Positions 17,001-25,183 of a stretch of 46,815 bases of DNA are shown in pieces. Below the pieces are notes generated by a model. That model had not been told where the DNA came from, ran no database searches, and saw nothing but the letters and a program-made list of their open reading frames with translations. A program made the translations under genes and the position numbers. The stretch's first letter is position 1, and each line of letters begins with the position of its first letter. Source of the DNA: CAIWTU01 sp035686205 (GTDB lineage: Bacteria > Desulfobacterota > Desulfuromonadia > Geobacterales > Geobacteraceae); assembly GCA_035686205.1 (NCBI GenBank), contig DASRZQ010000208.1, forward strand, positions 1 to 46,815, written 5' to 3'.

Positions 17001-18423
17001 ACCGGTGGACAGGTCCTGGATGGAAGAAGCGCTCGGAATCCGCGGTGATGACCTGGATTCCCTGCTGGAGGGGCTTGTCGAAGAAGGCCGTATTATTGTC
17101 GATACGATCCTTGAAGGAAGCGAAACCGTGGAAGTCTGTTACGCCGACAACCTGGACCGCCTGCTCCGCATGGCCCGCCTGGCAAGACAACCATCGTTCC
17201 AGGCCCTGCCGGTCGATCATCTGCCCCTTTTCATAGCCTCGTACCAGGGGCTCGCGCGTCCCGGCGAGACGATCGAAGATCTCCAGTACAGGCTGGAAAA
17301 GCTTTTCGGCTACCCTGCCCCGGCCCATCTCTGGGAGGAAGACATCCTGCCGGCGCGAATGGCGAATTACCAGCCCGCCTGGCTTGACGCCCTGATGAAT
17401 TCCAGTCCGCTGCTGTGGTACGGCGCCGGGAAAGAGGCCGCCGCCTTCGCCCTGGAAACGGAGCTGGATATTTTCGTGTCCCCACACCAAAAGGACAGGG
17501 AAAAGGCAGAGGCACTGTTTCCCGACACCAGGGGGAAATACGATCTTTTCCACATCGCCTCCCACACCGCCCTGAACACCGAGGAGGCTACCCGGCGCCT
17601 GTGGGAGCTGACCTGGAAATCGGCGGTGGCCAACGATTCCATGGAAACGCTGCGCAAGGGAATTCTGAACGGCTTCCAGGCAGCGGCGCTAGATATCATC
17701 GGACATGGCGGACGCAACCATGGCAGGCGTTCGGCCATGCACCGCTGGGTCGCCAGCCGCCCGATTCCGGGAAACTGGCGGATGCTGGATGTCGCCACGG
17801 CGGAACCGGAGGGGATAGAAAGGCAGGAATTGGCCAGGGAGCGTGCCCGAATGCTTTTCGACCGCTATGGCATCCTGTTTCGCGAGATCCTGGAGAACGA
17901 AGCGGAACCGCTGCGCTGGCGGAGGCTCTTCCCGATCCTCCGCCTCATGGAGCTGTCGGGCGAGATCATGAGCGGATATTTCTTCGAGGGAATCCCCGGA
18001 GTGCAGTTCATCTCTTTCGAGGCATTCCGTTTCCTGCGCGACGGACTTGATGAGGATAGGATCTACTGGCTGAACGCGAAAGATCCGGCCTCCCTTTGCG
18101 GGATCGGGCTCGAAGGGCTCAAGGGGAAGCTGCCGCGCCGCATCCCGTCCAATCACATCGTCTTTCAGGGGAAACGGGTCGTGATCGAGTCGATGAAGAA
18201 CTGCAGGGAACTGCGCATCCACATTCCCCCCGACCACCCGCGGCTCCCCGAGTGCCTTGAAATGTTCAAAGTCCTTCTCTCCAGGGGGTTCAATCCCGTC
18301 AAGGGTATCGTGATCGAAAAAATCAACGGCGTTGCGACCGGGCAGAGCGAGTACCGTGATATGCTGCGGGAGTTCGGGTTCACTTCCGCATACAACGGGC
18401 TGGAGCTGCGCAGAAAATATTAG
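14014..18423 (+). CDS. lhr: Lhr-family ATP-dependent helicase (long form)
   Basis: 1469-aa superfamily 2 helicase of the Lhr type, close to the length of the long bacterial Lhr (about 1500 aa). Visible motifs: Walker A APTGSGKT (44-51), motif Ia YVSPLKAL, motif II DEIH (166-169), motif III LSATVRP, then TSSLELGIDIGELDEVILVQ and the motif VI arginine-finger region QRLGRAGHG (about 365). Beyond the helicase core come the winged-helix and Lhr-core domains and a long C-terminal extension (from about residue 880) as in Lhr-CTD proteins. Known Lhr enzymes translocate 3'-5' on single-stranded DNA and unwind RNA:DNA hybrids, with a role in DNA repair; this role is transferred from the family. It stands alone, with weak Shine-Dalgarno before ATG 14014 and no obvious operon partner. 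Confidence 0.93.
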   Translation: MDDSLKLFHPLVARWFIERVGMPTRIQSMAWREIASGGHLLATAPTGSGKTLAAFLWAIDRLITGKWTGGMTRILYVSPLKALNNDIRRNLLFPLQELEGFFAREGQPFPRIRVMTRSGDTPADERRALMRHPPEILITTPESLNIMLTGKNGGALFQGVRTVILDEIHAVAATKRGTHLITAVERLTLFSGEFQRIALSATVRPQEIVADFIGGFERMNGHGEAACRKRPVAILRSDDDKRYSITIESPKKPDEEEDEETLWRNLALELKGIALENRSTLIFTKSRRVAEKIARYINEGEEEIIAYSHHGSIAREIRLEVEERMKRGELRAIVATSSLELGIDIGELDEVILVQTPFSISSSLQRLGRAGHGVGETSRGRLYPAHGMDYLTAAVMARCMEEKVTEPLHPQECPLDVLAQVIVSMTASERWEIDDLYAFFKCCYPYRNLTTGQYRLVLEMLAGRYAESRIKDLAPRISIDRIDNTVEAKSGASFLLYTSGGTIPDRGYYDLRVKESRAKIGELDEEFVWERRIGDTFTLGTQIWRIQNITHNAVEVSPLKVKTGMVPFWRAEEQDRDFYYAERIMDFLREADERLSDAEKFRRQLETGHAMSPESALALTEFLLRQKEACAKKLPHRNRIVIEHYNGGTGRAVGRQTILHTMWGGRLNRPFSMALAAAWEKKHGLPLEVYTGDANILLVLPNDAKVTDAIRMVTPENVEELLRERLESSGFFGAKFRENAARALLLPRAGFHRRYPLWLNRLRARRLHEAVMRFADFPIVLETWRECLQDAFDLPNLKMMLDELQTGQIEFTEVENEVPSPFCGSLIWRQTNKYMYEDDTSESRAPSGLSRKLLDEVLYSSQLRPRIARHLASELEGRLQRLRPGYAPSTPAELMDWLKERLLIPADEWQRLLDACRRDSQDFPADIPETVTKKIVSFTLQGSDVSHICALENMPLLKRLFPVAGTDGHPSGVPRKAAEGEMDRADFVAQWLSYYGPVDRSWMEEALGIRGDDLDSLLEGLVEEGRIIVDTILEGSETVEVCYADNLDRLLRMARLARQPSFQALPVDHLPLFIASYQGLARPGETIEDLQYRLEKLFGYPAPAHLWEEDILPARMANYQPAWLDALMNSSPLLWYGAGKEAAAFALETELDIFVSPHQKDREKAEALFPDTRGKYDLFHIASHTALNTEEATRRLWELTWKSAVANDSMETLRKGILNGFQAAALDIIGHGGRNHGRRSAMHRWVASRPIPGNWRMLDVATAEPEGIERQELARERARMLFDRYGILFREILENEAEPLRWRRLFPILRLMELSGEIMSGYFFEGIPGVQFISFEAFRFLRDGLDEDRIYWLNAKDPASLCGIGLEGLKGKLPRRIPSNHIVFQGKRVVIESMKNCRELRIHIPPDHPRLPECLEMFKVLLSRGFNPVKGIVIEKINGVATGQSEYRDMLREFGFTSAYNGLELRRKY

Positions 18424-18466
18424 GTTTCCAATGGGCTACAAAAGCTGTGAATTCTTCAAAGGCAAA

Positions 18467-18500
18467 AATTCACAGGGATAATCAGGATGAACGGGATCAA
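18467..18500 (+). repeat. Dispersed intergenic repeat, copy 1
   Basis: A short A/T-flanked motif (starting AATTCACAGGGATAATCAGG) in the 270-base gap after lhr. It aligns at about 25 of 31 positions with the inverse complement of 24180-24211 and partly with 24020-24038 and 24110-24128. It contains a CAGGAT-like unit repeated about every 9 bases. The rest of the gap (18501-18680) shows a GCGTCTTTGCGTCT direct repeat and no gene. Confidence 0.6.
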
Positions 18501-18693
18501 CCCTAAATACTTATGGAAGTGGGTCAAATCTGATGACCATAGAGAGACGTGCAACATATTCCAGTGTGGTTTCACTTAATCTAGTCAGCATATATGAACC
18601 TCAAACAATATAAGAAGGTGATTATAGCCTTACTGTAGTTTCTTTTGCGTCTTTGCGTCTCAAATGATTTTCTAAAATTTGAAGGAGTTGGCT

Positions 18694-19563
18694 ATGCCCT
18701 TGAATACCCCAATCCACGAAAAGCAAATCCCGGCTTCCCCATCCCGCATCCTGTATAATATTATGGCCTTAACCGCGTTGATTGTGGCAATACCGCTTCT
18801 CGGTGGATGCAACATGCAAAAGAAGATGCTCTATTATCCAAGCGAATTCCCGCCTTCCGAAGAAACACTCAAGGAAGCCGGCCTGAAACCATGGGAATGT
18901 TCCGGGTCCGATTACCGCGGGCTTGTCGTCACGGACGAATCCGGGTTTGGAAAGGGAACGATAGTCGTTTTCCACGGCAACGGGGGTACCGCGGCGGACA
19001 GGGCATTTTACGTGAAGGCCCTTGTCCCGCTGGGATATCGCGTCATTCTTGCGGAGTACCCTGAATACGGTGGCAGGAACGGAGATGTGGGCGAAAAGCC
19101 TTTTGTGAAGGATGCAAAAGAAACACTGCGTCTTGCGTTCAAAGATTACGGAGGACCGCTCTTCGTACTGGGAGAATCCCTTGGCTGCGGGGTCGCTGCG
19201 GCAGCAGTCAGGGATGCGCCGGTCAAGATCGACGGGCTGGTTCTCATAACCCCCTGGGATACGCTGGCATCAATCGCCGGAGAGAAATTCCCCTACCTGC
19301 CGGTTCGATTGTTCCTGACCGACAAATACGACACCGTCACAAATCTGGAATCGTTTAAAGGCAGAATTGCCGTCGTCGGAGCGGAACGGGACGAAATAAT
19401 ACCGATCGGGCACGCGAAAAAACTGTTCGATTCGCTGCCCGGTACTGCTGGAAAGAAGTTCTCAGAAATTCCACGGGTGGGCCACAATGACTGGCCGCTG
19501 GCGGTAACGCCTTCATGGTGGAAAGGAATTATGGAATTTGTCGACAGCAAGGAAAACGGGTGA
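18694..19563 (+). CDS. Alpha/beta-hydrolase lipoprotein
   Basis: 289-aa predicted lipoprotein. A hydrophobic stretch at about 24-37 ends in a lipobox LLGGC, so the mature protein would be lipid-anchored on the periplasmic side. The fold is an alpha/beta hydrolase: oxyanion region VFHGNGGTAADR, nucleophile elbow GESLGCG (Ser), acid in VGAERDEIIPIGHA and a C-terminal His in RVGHNDWP. This is the family of small serine hydrolases related to YfhR/Bem46; the substrate is unknown. GAAGGAG at 18681-18687 lies 6 bases ahead of ATG 18694, preferred over TTG 18679. The gene is alone and convergent with greA. A GGGCGG/CCGCCC stem at 19598-19618 follows it but has no T-tract. Confidence 0.85.
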   Translation: MPLNTPIHEKQIPASPSRILYNIMALTALIVAIPLLGGCNMQKKMLYYPSEFPPSEETLKEAGLKPWECSGSDYRGLVVTDESGFGKGTIVVFHGNGGTAADRAFYVKALVPLGYRVILAEYPEYGGRNGDVGEKPFVKDAKETLRLAFKDYGGPLFVLGESLGCGVAAAAVRDAPVKIDGLVLITPWDTLASIAGEKFPYLPVRLFLTDKYDTVTNLESFKGRIAVVGAERDEIIPIGHAKKLFDSLPGTAGKKFSEIPRVGHNDWPLAVTPSWWKGIMEFVDSKENG

Positions 19564-19645
19564 ATCCAGTCGCGGCCTTGATGGGAAGGTGCTGAAGGGG
19601 CGGATTTCAAACCCGCCCTCTACCATCCGTTTCCCGGCAAAAACG

Positions 19646-19670
19646 CAAAAAGCGGGGAATTTCACCCCGC
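19646..19670 (-). terminator. Intrinsic terminator of greA
   Basis: A GCGGGG/CCCCGC stem (19652-19657 with 19665-19670) and a 7-base loop, followed on the - strand by TTTTTGCGTTTTT. It lies about 60 bases after the greA stop and should end the greA (and any read-through pyr) transcript. Confidence 0.8.
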
Positions 19671-19729
19671 CTTTGGTTTGAAAACAATAAAAATCGCCTT
19701 CAATTTAATCACACAACCTAGTAGTCAAC

Positions 19730-20206
19730 TCAAGCGTACCTGATATCGATTATCTCGTATTCCTTGACTCCGGAGGGAACCTTGGCCCTCACCGTGTCAT
19801 CGAGCTTGTGCCCTATCAAAGCCCTGCCCACAGGGGATGTACAGGACAGCTTGCCTGTTTTGATATCCGCCTCGTCTTCACCGACTATCCGGAAAGTAAC
19901 CTCCTCTTCGGTCGCTGTATCGTAAAGGGTGACGGTTGCGCCAAAAACCACCTTGTCCGGTTTGAGGTTGGCAAGGTCGACGACATATGCGCGAGCCAGC
20001 TTGTCCTTGAGTTCCTGTATTCGCCCCTCGATGAATCCCTGCCTGTTCTTCGCGGCGTCGTATTCGGCGTTCTCCGACAGGTCACCGTGTCCACGGGCTT
20101 CCGCAATATCCTGGATGACCCTCGGCCGTTCCTCCCTGATGAGGCGTTTCAGTTCGTCCTGGAGGGCTTCAAAACTTTCCTTTGTCATTGGCACTGAATG
20201 AGACAT
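19730..20206 (-). CDS. greA: Transcription elongation factor GreA
   Basis: 158-aa GreA, the usual length. It enters the RNA polymerase secondary channel and stimulates cleavage of backtracked RNA. The N-terminal coiled coil carries the family signature AEARGHGDLSENAEYDAAK with the Asp and Glu of its tip, followed by IEGRIQELKDKL. The C-terminal FKBP-like domain shows VVFGATVTLYD, SPVGRALIGHKLDD and a YEIIDIRY end. AGGAG precedes the ATG. It lies downstream of carB, as in related Desulfobacterota, but has its own promoter and a stable 5' untranslated hairpin (20230-20251), so it can be expressed apart from pyrimidine control. Confidence 0.97.
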   Translation of the reverse strand: MSHSVPMTKESFEALQDELKRLIREERPRVIQDIAEARGHGDLSENAEYDAAKNRQGFIEGRIQELKDKLARAYVVDLANLKPDKVVFGATVTLYDTATEEEVTFRIVGEDEADIKTGKLSCTSPVGRALIGHKLDDTVRAKVPSGVKEYEIIDIRYA

Positions 20207-20283
20207 TTTTCCTGCTCCTTAAAGCCACCGGGGCAGCACCAAGGCCGCCCCGCATTTAATTAACCGACAATCAAATATAGCAA

Positions 20284-20313
20284 TATTTACAGCATTTGTG
20301 CAAGCTGTGTCAA
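20284..20313 (-). promoter_or_regulatory. Predicted sigma70 promoter of greA
   Basis: On the - strand, TTGACA (20308-20313), an 18-base spacer and TAAATA (20284-20289), directly after the carB stop. Downstream, a GGGGCGGC/GCTGCCCC hairpin at 20230-20251 lies in the leader before greA. Confidence 0.65.
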
Positions 20314-20321
20314 TCCTGTAT

Positions 20322-23300
20322 CTATACTCCCAGATAATCCTGCAGCGGTTTCACATCCATCTCTTTTCGCAGCATGGCAACAATGCCGTCTACTGCGGCC
20401 CTCGCTCCTGCCGTGGTAGTAAAATAAGCGATGCCGTTCATCAAGGTATTGCGGCGGATCGAGAAGGAATCCGCAACCGCCTGCGCGCCCTGGGTAGTGT
20501 TGATGACCATGCAGATTTCGTTGTTCTTTATGGCATCCACGATGTGCGGGCGGCCTTCGGCAACCTTGTTGACAATCTTCACCGGAAGCCCCTTTTCCTG
20601 CAGGTACATGGCAGTTCCGCGCGTGGCAACCAGTTCAAATCCCGTATCATACAATTTTTTTGCCGCAGCGACAATATGTTTCTTGTCGCTGTCGCGCAGA
20701 CTGATGAACACTTTCCCGGATTGGGGAAGGCTGACGTTGGCCCCGAGCTGGGCCTTTGCAAAGGCAATGGCGAAATTGTCGTCGATGCCCATAACCTCTC
20801 CAGTAGACCGCATCTCAGGACCGAGAATGGTGTCAACACCGGGGAATTTCACAAACGGAAAAACCGACTCCTTCACCGCCATGTGGCGAGGATCGATCTC
20901 GGTAGTAATTCCGAGTTGGCGTAGCGTCTTGCCGGCCATGATGAGCGCGGCAAGCTTGGCAAGAGGCCTGCCGGTCGCCTTTGAAACGAACGGTACGGTT
21001 CGGGAAGCTCTCGGGTTGACTTCGAGGATATAGATATCACCATCCTTGATGGCAAACTGGACATTCATCAGCCCTTTCACATCCAGTTCCAGGGCCATCA
21101 GCCTCGTCTGGCGCTTGATCTCTTCGCTCGTTTCCTTCGGAATCGAATATGGCGGCAATGAGCAGGCCGAGTCGCCGGAGTGGATGCCCGCCTCCTCGAT
21201 GTGTTCCATGACGCCGCCGATTATTACGTCGGTCCCGTCGCAGAGCGCATCCACGTCTATTTCTATGGCCGAATCGAGGAACTTGTCGATTAATATCGGA
21301 TGTTCCGGTGAAGCCTGGACGGCAGTATGCATGTACCTGCGCAGGTCGTCCACATCGTAGACGATCTCCATGGCGCGGCCGCCCAGGACATACGAAGGCC
21401 GGACAACAACAGGATAGCCGATACGTTCGGCGATCTTTTCAGCCTCTTCAAACGAACGGGCGGTCCCATTTTCGGGCTGCCTCAGGTGCAGCTTGTGCAG
21501 CATGACCTGGAACCGCTCCCGATCCTCGGCCCTGTCGATGGAATCCGGGGAAGTGCCGATAATCGGGACCCCGGCCTTTTCCAGAGGAACGGCCAGCTTG
21601 AGCGGCGTTTGCCCGCCGAACTGGACTATGACCCCGTCGGGTTTCTCCACCTCGACGATATTGAGAACGTCCTCATATGTAAGGGGCTCAAAATAGAGGC
21701 GGTCTGAGGTATCATAGTCGGTGGAAACAGTTTCCGGGTTGCAGTTGACCATGATCGTCTCATGGCCATCTTCGCCGAGAGCAAAAACCCCGTGGACACA
21801 GCAGTAGTCGAACTCTATGCCCTGGCCTATCCTGTTGGGGCCTCCGCCAAGAATCATGATTTTCTTGCGGTCGGAAGGCTGGGCCTCGCACTCCTCCTCG
21901 TAAGTCGAGTAAAGGTATGGCGTATAGGCGACAAATTCGGCGGCACAGGTGTCGACCCTTTTGAAGACAGGTTTGATTCCGAGCGATAACCGGGTCGTCC
22001 GCACGTCTTCCTCAGTCGTTTCCCACAGTTTTGCTATGAATTTATCGGAAAAACCGTACTGTTTGGCATCCTTCAGCACATCGCGCAGCTCCGGCAGCTT
22101 TCTCTCAAACACATGGCGGGCGGATTTCAATTCGTCCTCCATGTCAACGATCTGCCTGATATTTTCCAGGAACCACGGGTCGATACCGGTGATGTCATAT
22201 ATTTCTCCGGACTTCATGCCGCTGCGGAACGCATCACCAAGGTACCAGAGCCGTTCCCAGTTGGGAACGCGCAGCTTTTCGACCAGAAGGCTTTGTTCCT
22301 TTGCCGTCAGCGCCCTGCGGGTTTCCTCGACAAGATTGAACAGCCTTGATTCAAGACCGCAGGAACCTATTTCCAGGGAACGCAGAGCTTTCTGCAGGGA
22401 CTCCTTGAAGGTGCGGCCGATCGCCATGACTTCGCCCACCGATTTCATCTGGGTGGTAAGGGTGGCGTCGGCGGCGGGGAACTTTTCGAAGGTGAAACGG
22501 GGCACCTTGGTTACCACATAGTCGATAGTGGGCTCGAAACAGGCCGGCGTCTCCCTGGTGATGTCATTCCTGATCTCGTCCAGCGAATAGCCGACCGCCA
22601 GCTTTGCGGCTATTTTGGCGATGGGGAAGCCGGTGGCTTTCGAAGCAAGCGCGGAACTCCTGGAAACGCGCGGGTTCATTTCGATAATGACCAAACGCCC
22701 GTTACGCGGGTTAATGGCGAACTGGATATTGGAGCCGCCGGTATCGACTCCGATTTCCCGAATGATTTTCAGGGAGGCGTCGCGGAGTATTTGGTATTCC
22801 TTGTCGGTCAGGGTCTGCGCCGGAGCGACGGTTATGGAATCGCCGGTGTGGACCCCCATGGGATCGAGGTTTTCGATTGAGCAGATGATGACGACGTTGT
22901 CTTTGGTGTCCCGCATCACCTCCAGCTCGTACTCCTTCCAGCCGATTACCGACTCTTCAATCATGATTTCGCTGATGGGAGATGCCTCGATCCCGGCCTG
23001 GGACATCCTTTCATACTCTTCCATGTTGTAGGCAATGCCGCCGCCGGTCCCGCCCAGAGTGAAGGATGGACGGATGATGGCCGGAAATCCGACCTCTTTC
23101 ACCACTTCCATCGCCTCGACATAATTGTGGGCGAAGGCGGAGCGGGGAACCTCCAGGCCGATCCGCTCCATCGCCTCCTTGAACAGGGTCCGATCTTCGG
23201 CCTTTTTGATGGCGGGAAGTTTCGCCCCGATAAGCTCGACGTTGTATCTGTCGAGCACTCCGCTTTCCGCCACCGCAACCGCGGTATTCAACGCGGTCTG

Positions 23301-23576
23301 GCCGCCGAGGGTCGGCAGCACGGCATCCGGCCGTTCCCTGGCAATGATTTTCTCGAGGAATTCGGGAGTCACCGGCTCAATATAGGTACGGTCGGCAAAA
23401 TCTGGATCGGTCATGATGGTTGCGGGATTGCTGTTCAGCAGCACCACCTCGTAACCTTCTTCCTTGAGCGCCTTGCAGGCCTGGGTCCCGGAATAGTCGA
23501 ACTCACACGCCTGTCCGATGACGATCGGACCTGCTCCTATGATGAGGATTTTCTTGATATCGGTGCGTTTGGGCAT
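20322..23576 (-). CDS. carB: Carbamoyl-phosphate synthase large subunit
   Basis: 1084-aa CarB, full length. With CarA it makes carbamoyl phosphate from bicarbonate, glutamine-derived ammonia and two ATP, feeding UMP and arginine synthesis. The duplicated ATP-grasp halves are visible: IKKILIIGAGPIVIGQACEF at the start and KKIMILGGGPNRIGQGIEFD near residue 565, each followed by LNSNPATIMTD or NCNPETVSTD and by NPR(V/A)SRSS/T motifs. The C-terminal allosteric MGS-like domain holds KVFISLRDSDKK and the ending TTAGARAAVDGI. It follows the DUF486 gene by 85 bases. Its distance from carA is caused by two inserted genes. Confidence 0.98.
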   Translation of the reverse strand: MPKRTDIKKILIIGAGPIVIGQACEFDYSGTQACKALKEEGYEVVLLNSNPATIMTDPDFADRTYIEPVTPEFLEKIIARERPDAVLPTLGGQTALNTAVAVAESGVLDRYNVELIGAKLPAIKKAEDRTLFKEAMERIGLEVPRSAFAHNYVEAMEVVKEVGFPAIIRPSFTLGGTGGGIAYNMEEYERMSQAGIEASPISEIMIEESVIGWKEYELEVMRDTKDNVVIICSIENLDPMGVHTGDSITVAPAQTLTDKEYQILRDASLKIIREIGVDTGGSNIQFAINPRNGRLVIIEMNPRVSRSSALASKATGFPIAKIAAKLAVGYSLDEIRNDITRETPACFEPTIDYVVTKVPRFTFEKFPAADATLTTQMKSVGEVMAIGRTFKESLQKALRSLEIGSCGLESRLFNLVEETRRALTAKEQSLLVEKLRVPNWERLWYLGDAFRSGMKSGEIYDITGIDPWFLENIRQIVDMEDELKSARHVFERKLPELRDVLKDAKQYGFSDKFIAKLWETTEEDVRTTRLSLGIKPVFKRVDTCAAEFVAYTPYLYSTYEEECEAQPSDRKKIMILGGGPNRIGQGIEFDYCCVHGVFALGEDGHETIMVNCNPETVSTDYDTSDRLYFEPLTYEDVLNIVEVEKPDGVIVQFGGQTPLKLAVPLEKAGVPIIGTSPDSIDRAEDRERFQVMLHKLHLRQPENGTARSFEEAEKIAERIGYPVVVRPSYVLGGRAMEIVYDVDDLRRYMHTAVQASPEHPILIDKFLDSAIEIDVDALCDGTDVIIGGVMEHIEEAGIHSGDSACSLPPYSIPKETSEEIKRQTRLMALELDVKGLMNVQFAIKDGDIYILEVNPRASRTVPFVSKATGRPLAKLAALIMAGKTLRQLGITTEIDPRHMAVKESVFPFVKFPGVDTILGPEMRSTGEVMGIDDNFAIAFAKAQLGANVSLPQSGKVFISLRDSDKKHIVAAAKKLYDTGFELVATRGTAMYLQEKGLPVKIVNKVAEGRPHIVDAIKNNEICMVINTTQGAQAVADSFSIRRNTLMNGIAYFTTTAGARAAVDGIVAMLRKEMDVKPLQDYLGV

Positions 23577-23661
23577 CTTTTCTCCTTACGGTATATTCAG
23601 CGAATTTATCTGAGAACTTGTAAATTTCTTCAACGACACCAATTGGTGCGCCCCCGCGGTT

Positions 23662-23991
23662 CTATCCGCGGAAAATAAAGTAAGTGGCTCCGCCAAGGCA
23701 TAGCCCCGCCCAGAGATAATCAAGCTTCAGGGGCTGTCCCATGTAAAGAACGGCAAAAGGCACGAAAACCGACAGGGCGATAACCTCCTGCAGAATCTTC
23801 AATTGCCCCAGGCTGAAGGTCCCGTAGCCAACCCTGTTGGCCGGGACCTGCAGCATGTACTCGAAAAACGCCAGTCCCCAGCTTGCAAGAACAGCGAAAT
23901 ACCATGGTGCGGTGCGCAGATTTTTCAGATGCGCATACCAGGCAAATGTCATGAAAACGTTGGAAAGCAATAAAAGAAAAACGGTCCTCAC
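23662..23991 (-). CDS. DUF486 small membrane protein (DMT-superfamily-like)
   Basis: 109-aa protein with four predicted membrane helices. Family features of DUF486: LLLLSNVFMTFAWYAHLKNL at the start, SWGLAFFEYMLQVPANRVG in the middle, QLKILQEVIALSVFVPFAVL and a terminal GATYFIF. The family belongs to the drug/metabolite transporter group by fold, but no substrate is established. It sits between the radical SAM gene and carB on the same strand, so it is likely transcribed with the pyrimidine operon. A 226-base gap with repeats precedes it and might carry a separate promoter, though I see no clear one. Confidence 0.88.
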   Translation of the reverse strand: MRTVFLLLLSNVFMTFAWYAHLKNLRTAPWYFAVLASWGLAFFEYMLQVPANRVGYGTFSLGQLKILQEVIALSVFVPFAVLYMGQPLKLDYLWAGLCLGGATYFIFRG

Positions 23992-24019
23992 TGTGATACC
24001 TCAAAAACGTAAAGCCTTT

Positions 24020-24211
24020 AATTCACAGGATGATCAGGCTTGCGAGCCGAAACGCTGCCTACTCCGCCGAAGTTGCCGGGCTACGAAGGCCGGGTCAGCG
24101 TGCAGGCAGGATTTACAGGATAATAACCTAATAAATTTCTCAAAAGGTTGGATTTAACATTTGAATGGATTTCGAATTTTATCCTGACTATCCTGAATAT
24201 CCCTGTAAATT
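24020..24211. repeat. Dispersed intergenic repeats, copies 2-4 flanking a GC-rich core
   Basis: In the gap between the DUF486 and radical SAM genes, copies of an ACAGGAT-type motif lie at 24020-24038 and 24110-24128 (+ orientation) and at 24180-24211 (inverted; two CAGGAT-like units). Between the first two lies a GC-rich stretch (24039-24109). The arrangement of inverted ends around a core resembles a small non-autonomous element, but no target duplication was recognised. Confidence 0.5.
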
Positions 24212-24217
24212 GCGTGT

Positions 24218-25171
24218 CTATTCCTGTATCCAGCCGTTCCCCAACCCCACCGCCTCAAGAGCCTCCACGGCCTCTTGGTACTCCTCGTCAGTAATCTTCC
24301 GGTCAATACCGACCATCCCAGCGGTCTTGTAAGCAGGGAAATACTGGTTCATGAGGGCCACATGGGTATCGAGGCAAAGATTCCCGGCGATCCAGCCAAG
24401 CGTCTCACCGCTGCCGGCCACCCCTCCGGGAAGAACCAGGTGGCGGACGATTAATCCCCTGATGGCAATCCCGTCCGGATCGAGTTCGAGATGGCCTACC
24501 TGCCTGAACATTTCCAGAACGGCAGCCCGGTTGAAATCCCGATAACCCGGCGCAGAAGACAGTTCAACTGCCGGCTCTTCCGTCGAATACTTCATGTCTG
24601 GAAGGAAGATGTCGATCACTCCGTCCAAAAGAGAGAGCACCTCCGCCTTCTCGTAACCACTGGAATTCCAGACCAGCGGCAACGTGAATCCCTGCGGAAT
24701 GGCCAACCAGAGGGCGGCAAGAATCTGGGGCAGGTAGTGGCCGGGGGTGACCAGGTTTATGTTGTGAACGCCCTGGCGCTGCAGCTTCAGCATTCTCGCG
24801 GCGAGACCGGATGTGCCTACATCTTCCCCGTTGCCCATCTGGCTGATTGGATAGTTCTGACAAAACAGGCATTTCAAAGTGCAATGTGAGAAGAATATCG
24901 TGCCGGAACCCCGCATGCCGGAAATGGGCGGCTCCTCGCCCCTGTGAACACTTGCGGAGGCAATTTTCGGTTTTGCCCCCGCCCGGCAAATGCCCGATTC
25001 TCCCCTGAGCCTGTTAACCCTGCATTCGTGGGGGCACAGATCGCAGTCGGAAAGCCTTTTGTAAGCCTTCCTCACCCTTTCCAGCAGCACACCTGAGTTG
25101 TAAAGATCGATATAACGCATGAATTTCCGCAAGAACAGGCCCGCGTGCCTGCCATACATTTGGGTAACCAC
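24218..25171 (-). CDS. Radical SAM protein, PflA/PflX-like
   Basis: 317-aa radical SAM enzyme. The [4Fe-4S]/SAM motif C-x3-C-x2-C is visible in HCTLKCLFCQNYPISQ. It is preceded by the Cys-rich lead CDLCPHECRVNRLRGESGIC typical of the PflX-like (COG1313) group and by the GEEPPISG/GSGTIFF strand. Later segments VTPGHYLPQILAAL, VWNSSGYEK, DIFLPDMKYS and HLVLPGG fit the TIM-barrel core. The family resembles pyruvate formate-lyase activases, but its substrate is not known. Start GTG 25169-25171 lies 12 bases after carA with a poor ribosome site; the in-frame ATG at 25157-25159 or the one starting MRYIDLY is possible. Position between carA and carB implies co-transcription, not necessarily a role in pyrimidine synthesis. 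Confidence 0.88.
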   Translation of the reverse strand: MVTQMYGRHAGLFLRKFMRYIDLYNSGVLLERVRKAYKRLSDCDLCPHECRVNRLRGESGICRAGAKPKIASASVHRGEEPPISGMRGSGTIFFSHCTLKCLFCQNYPISQMGNGEDVGTSGLAARMLKLQRQGVHNINLVTPGHYLPQILAALWLAIPQGFTLPLVWNSSGYEKAEVLSLLDGVIDIFLPDMKYSTEEPAVELSSAPGYRDFNRAAVLEMFRQVGHLELDPDGIAIRGLIVRHLVLPGGVAGSGETLGWIAGNLCLDTHVALMNQYFPAYKTAGMVGIDRKITDEEYQEAVEALEAVGLGNGWIQE

Positions 25172-25183
25172 GCGGGGTTGCCC

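Noticed and set aside
19598..19618. Terminator of the hydrolase lipoprotein gene
   Set aside because: The GGGCGG/CCGCCC stem has no following T-tract on the + strand.
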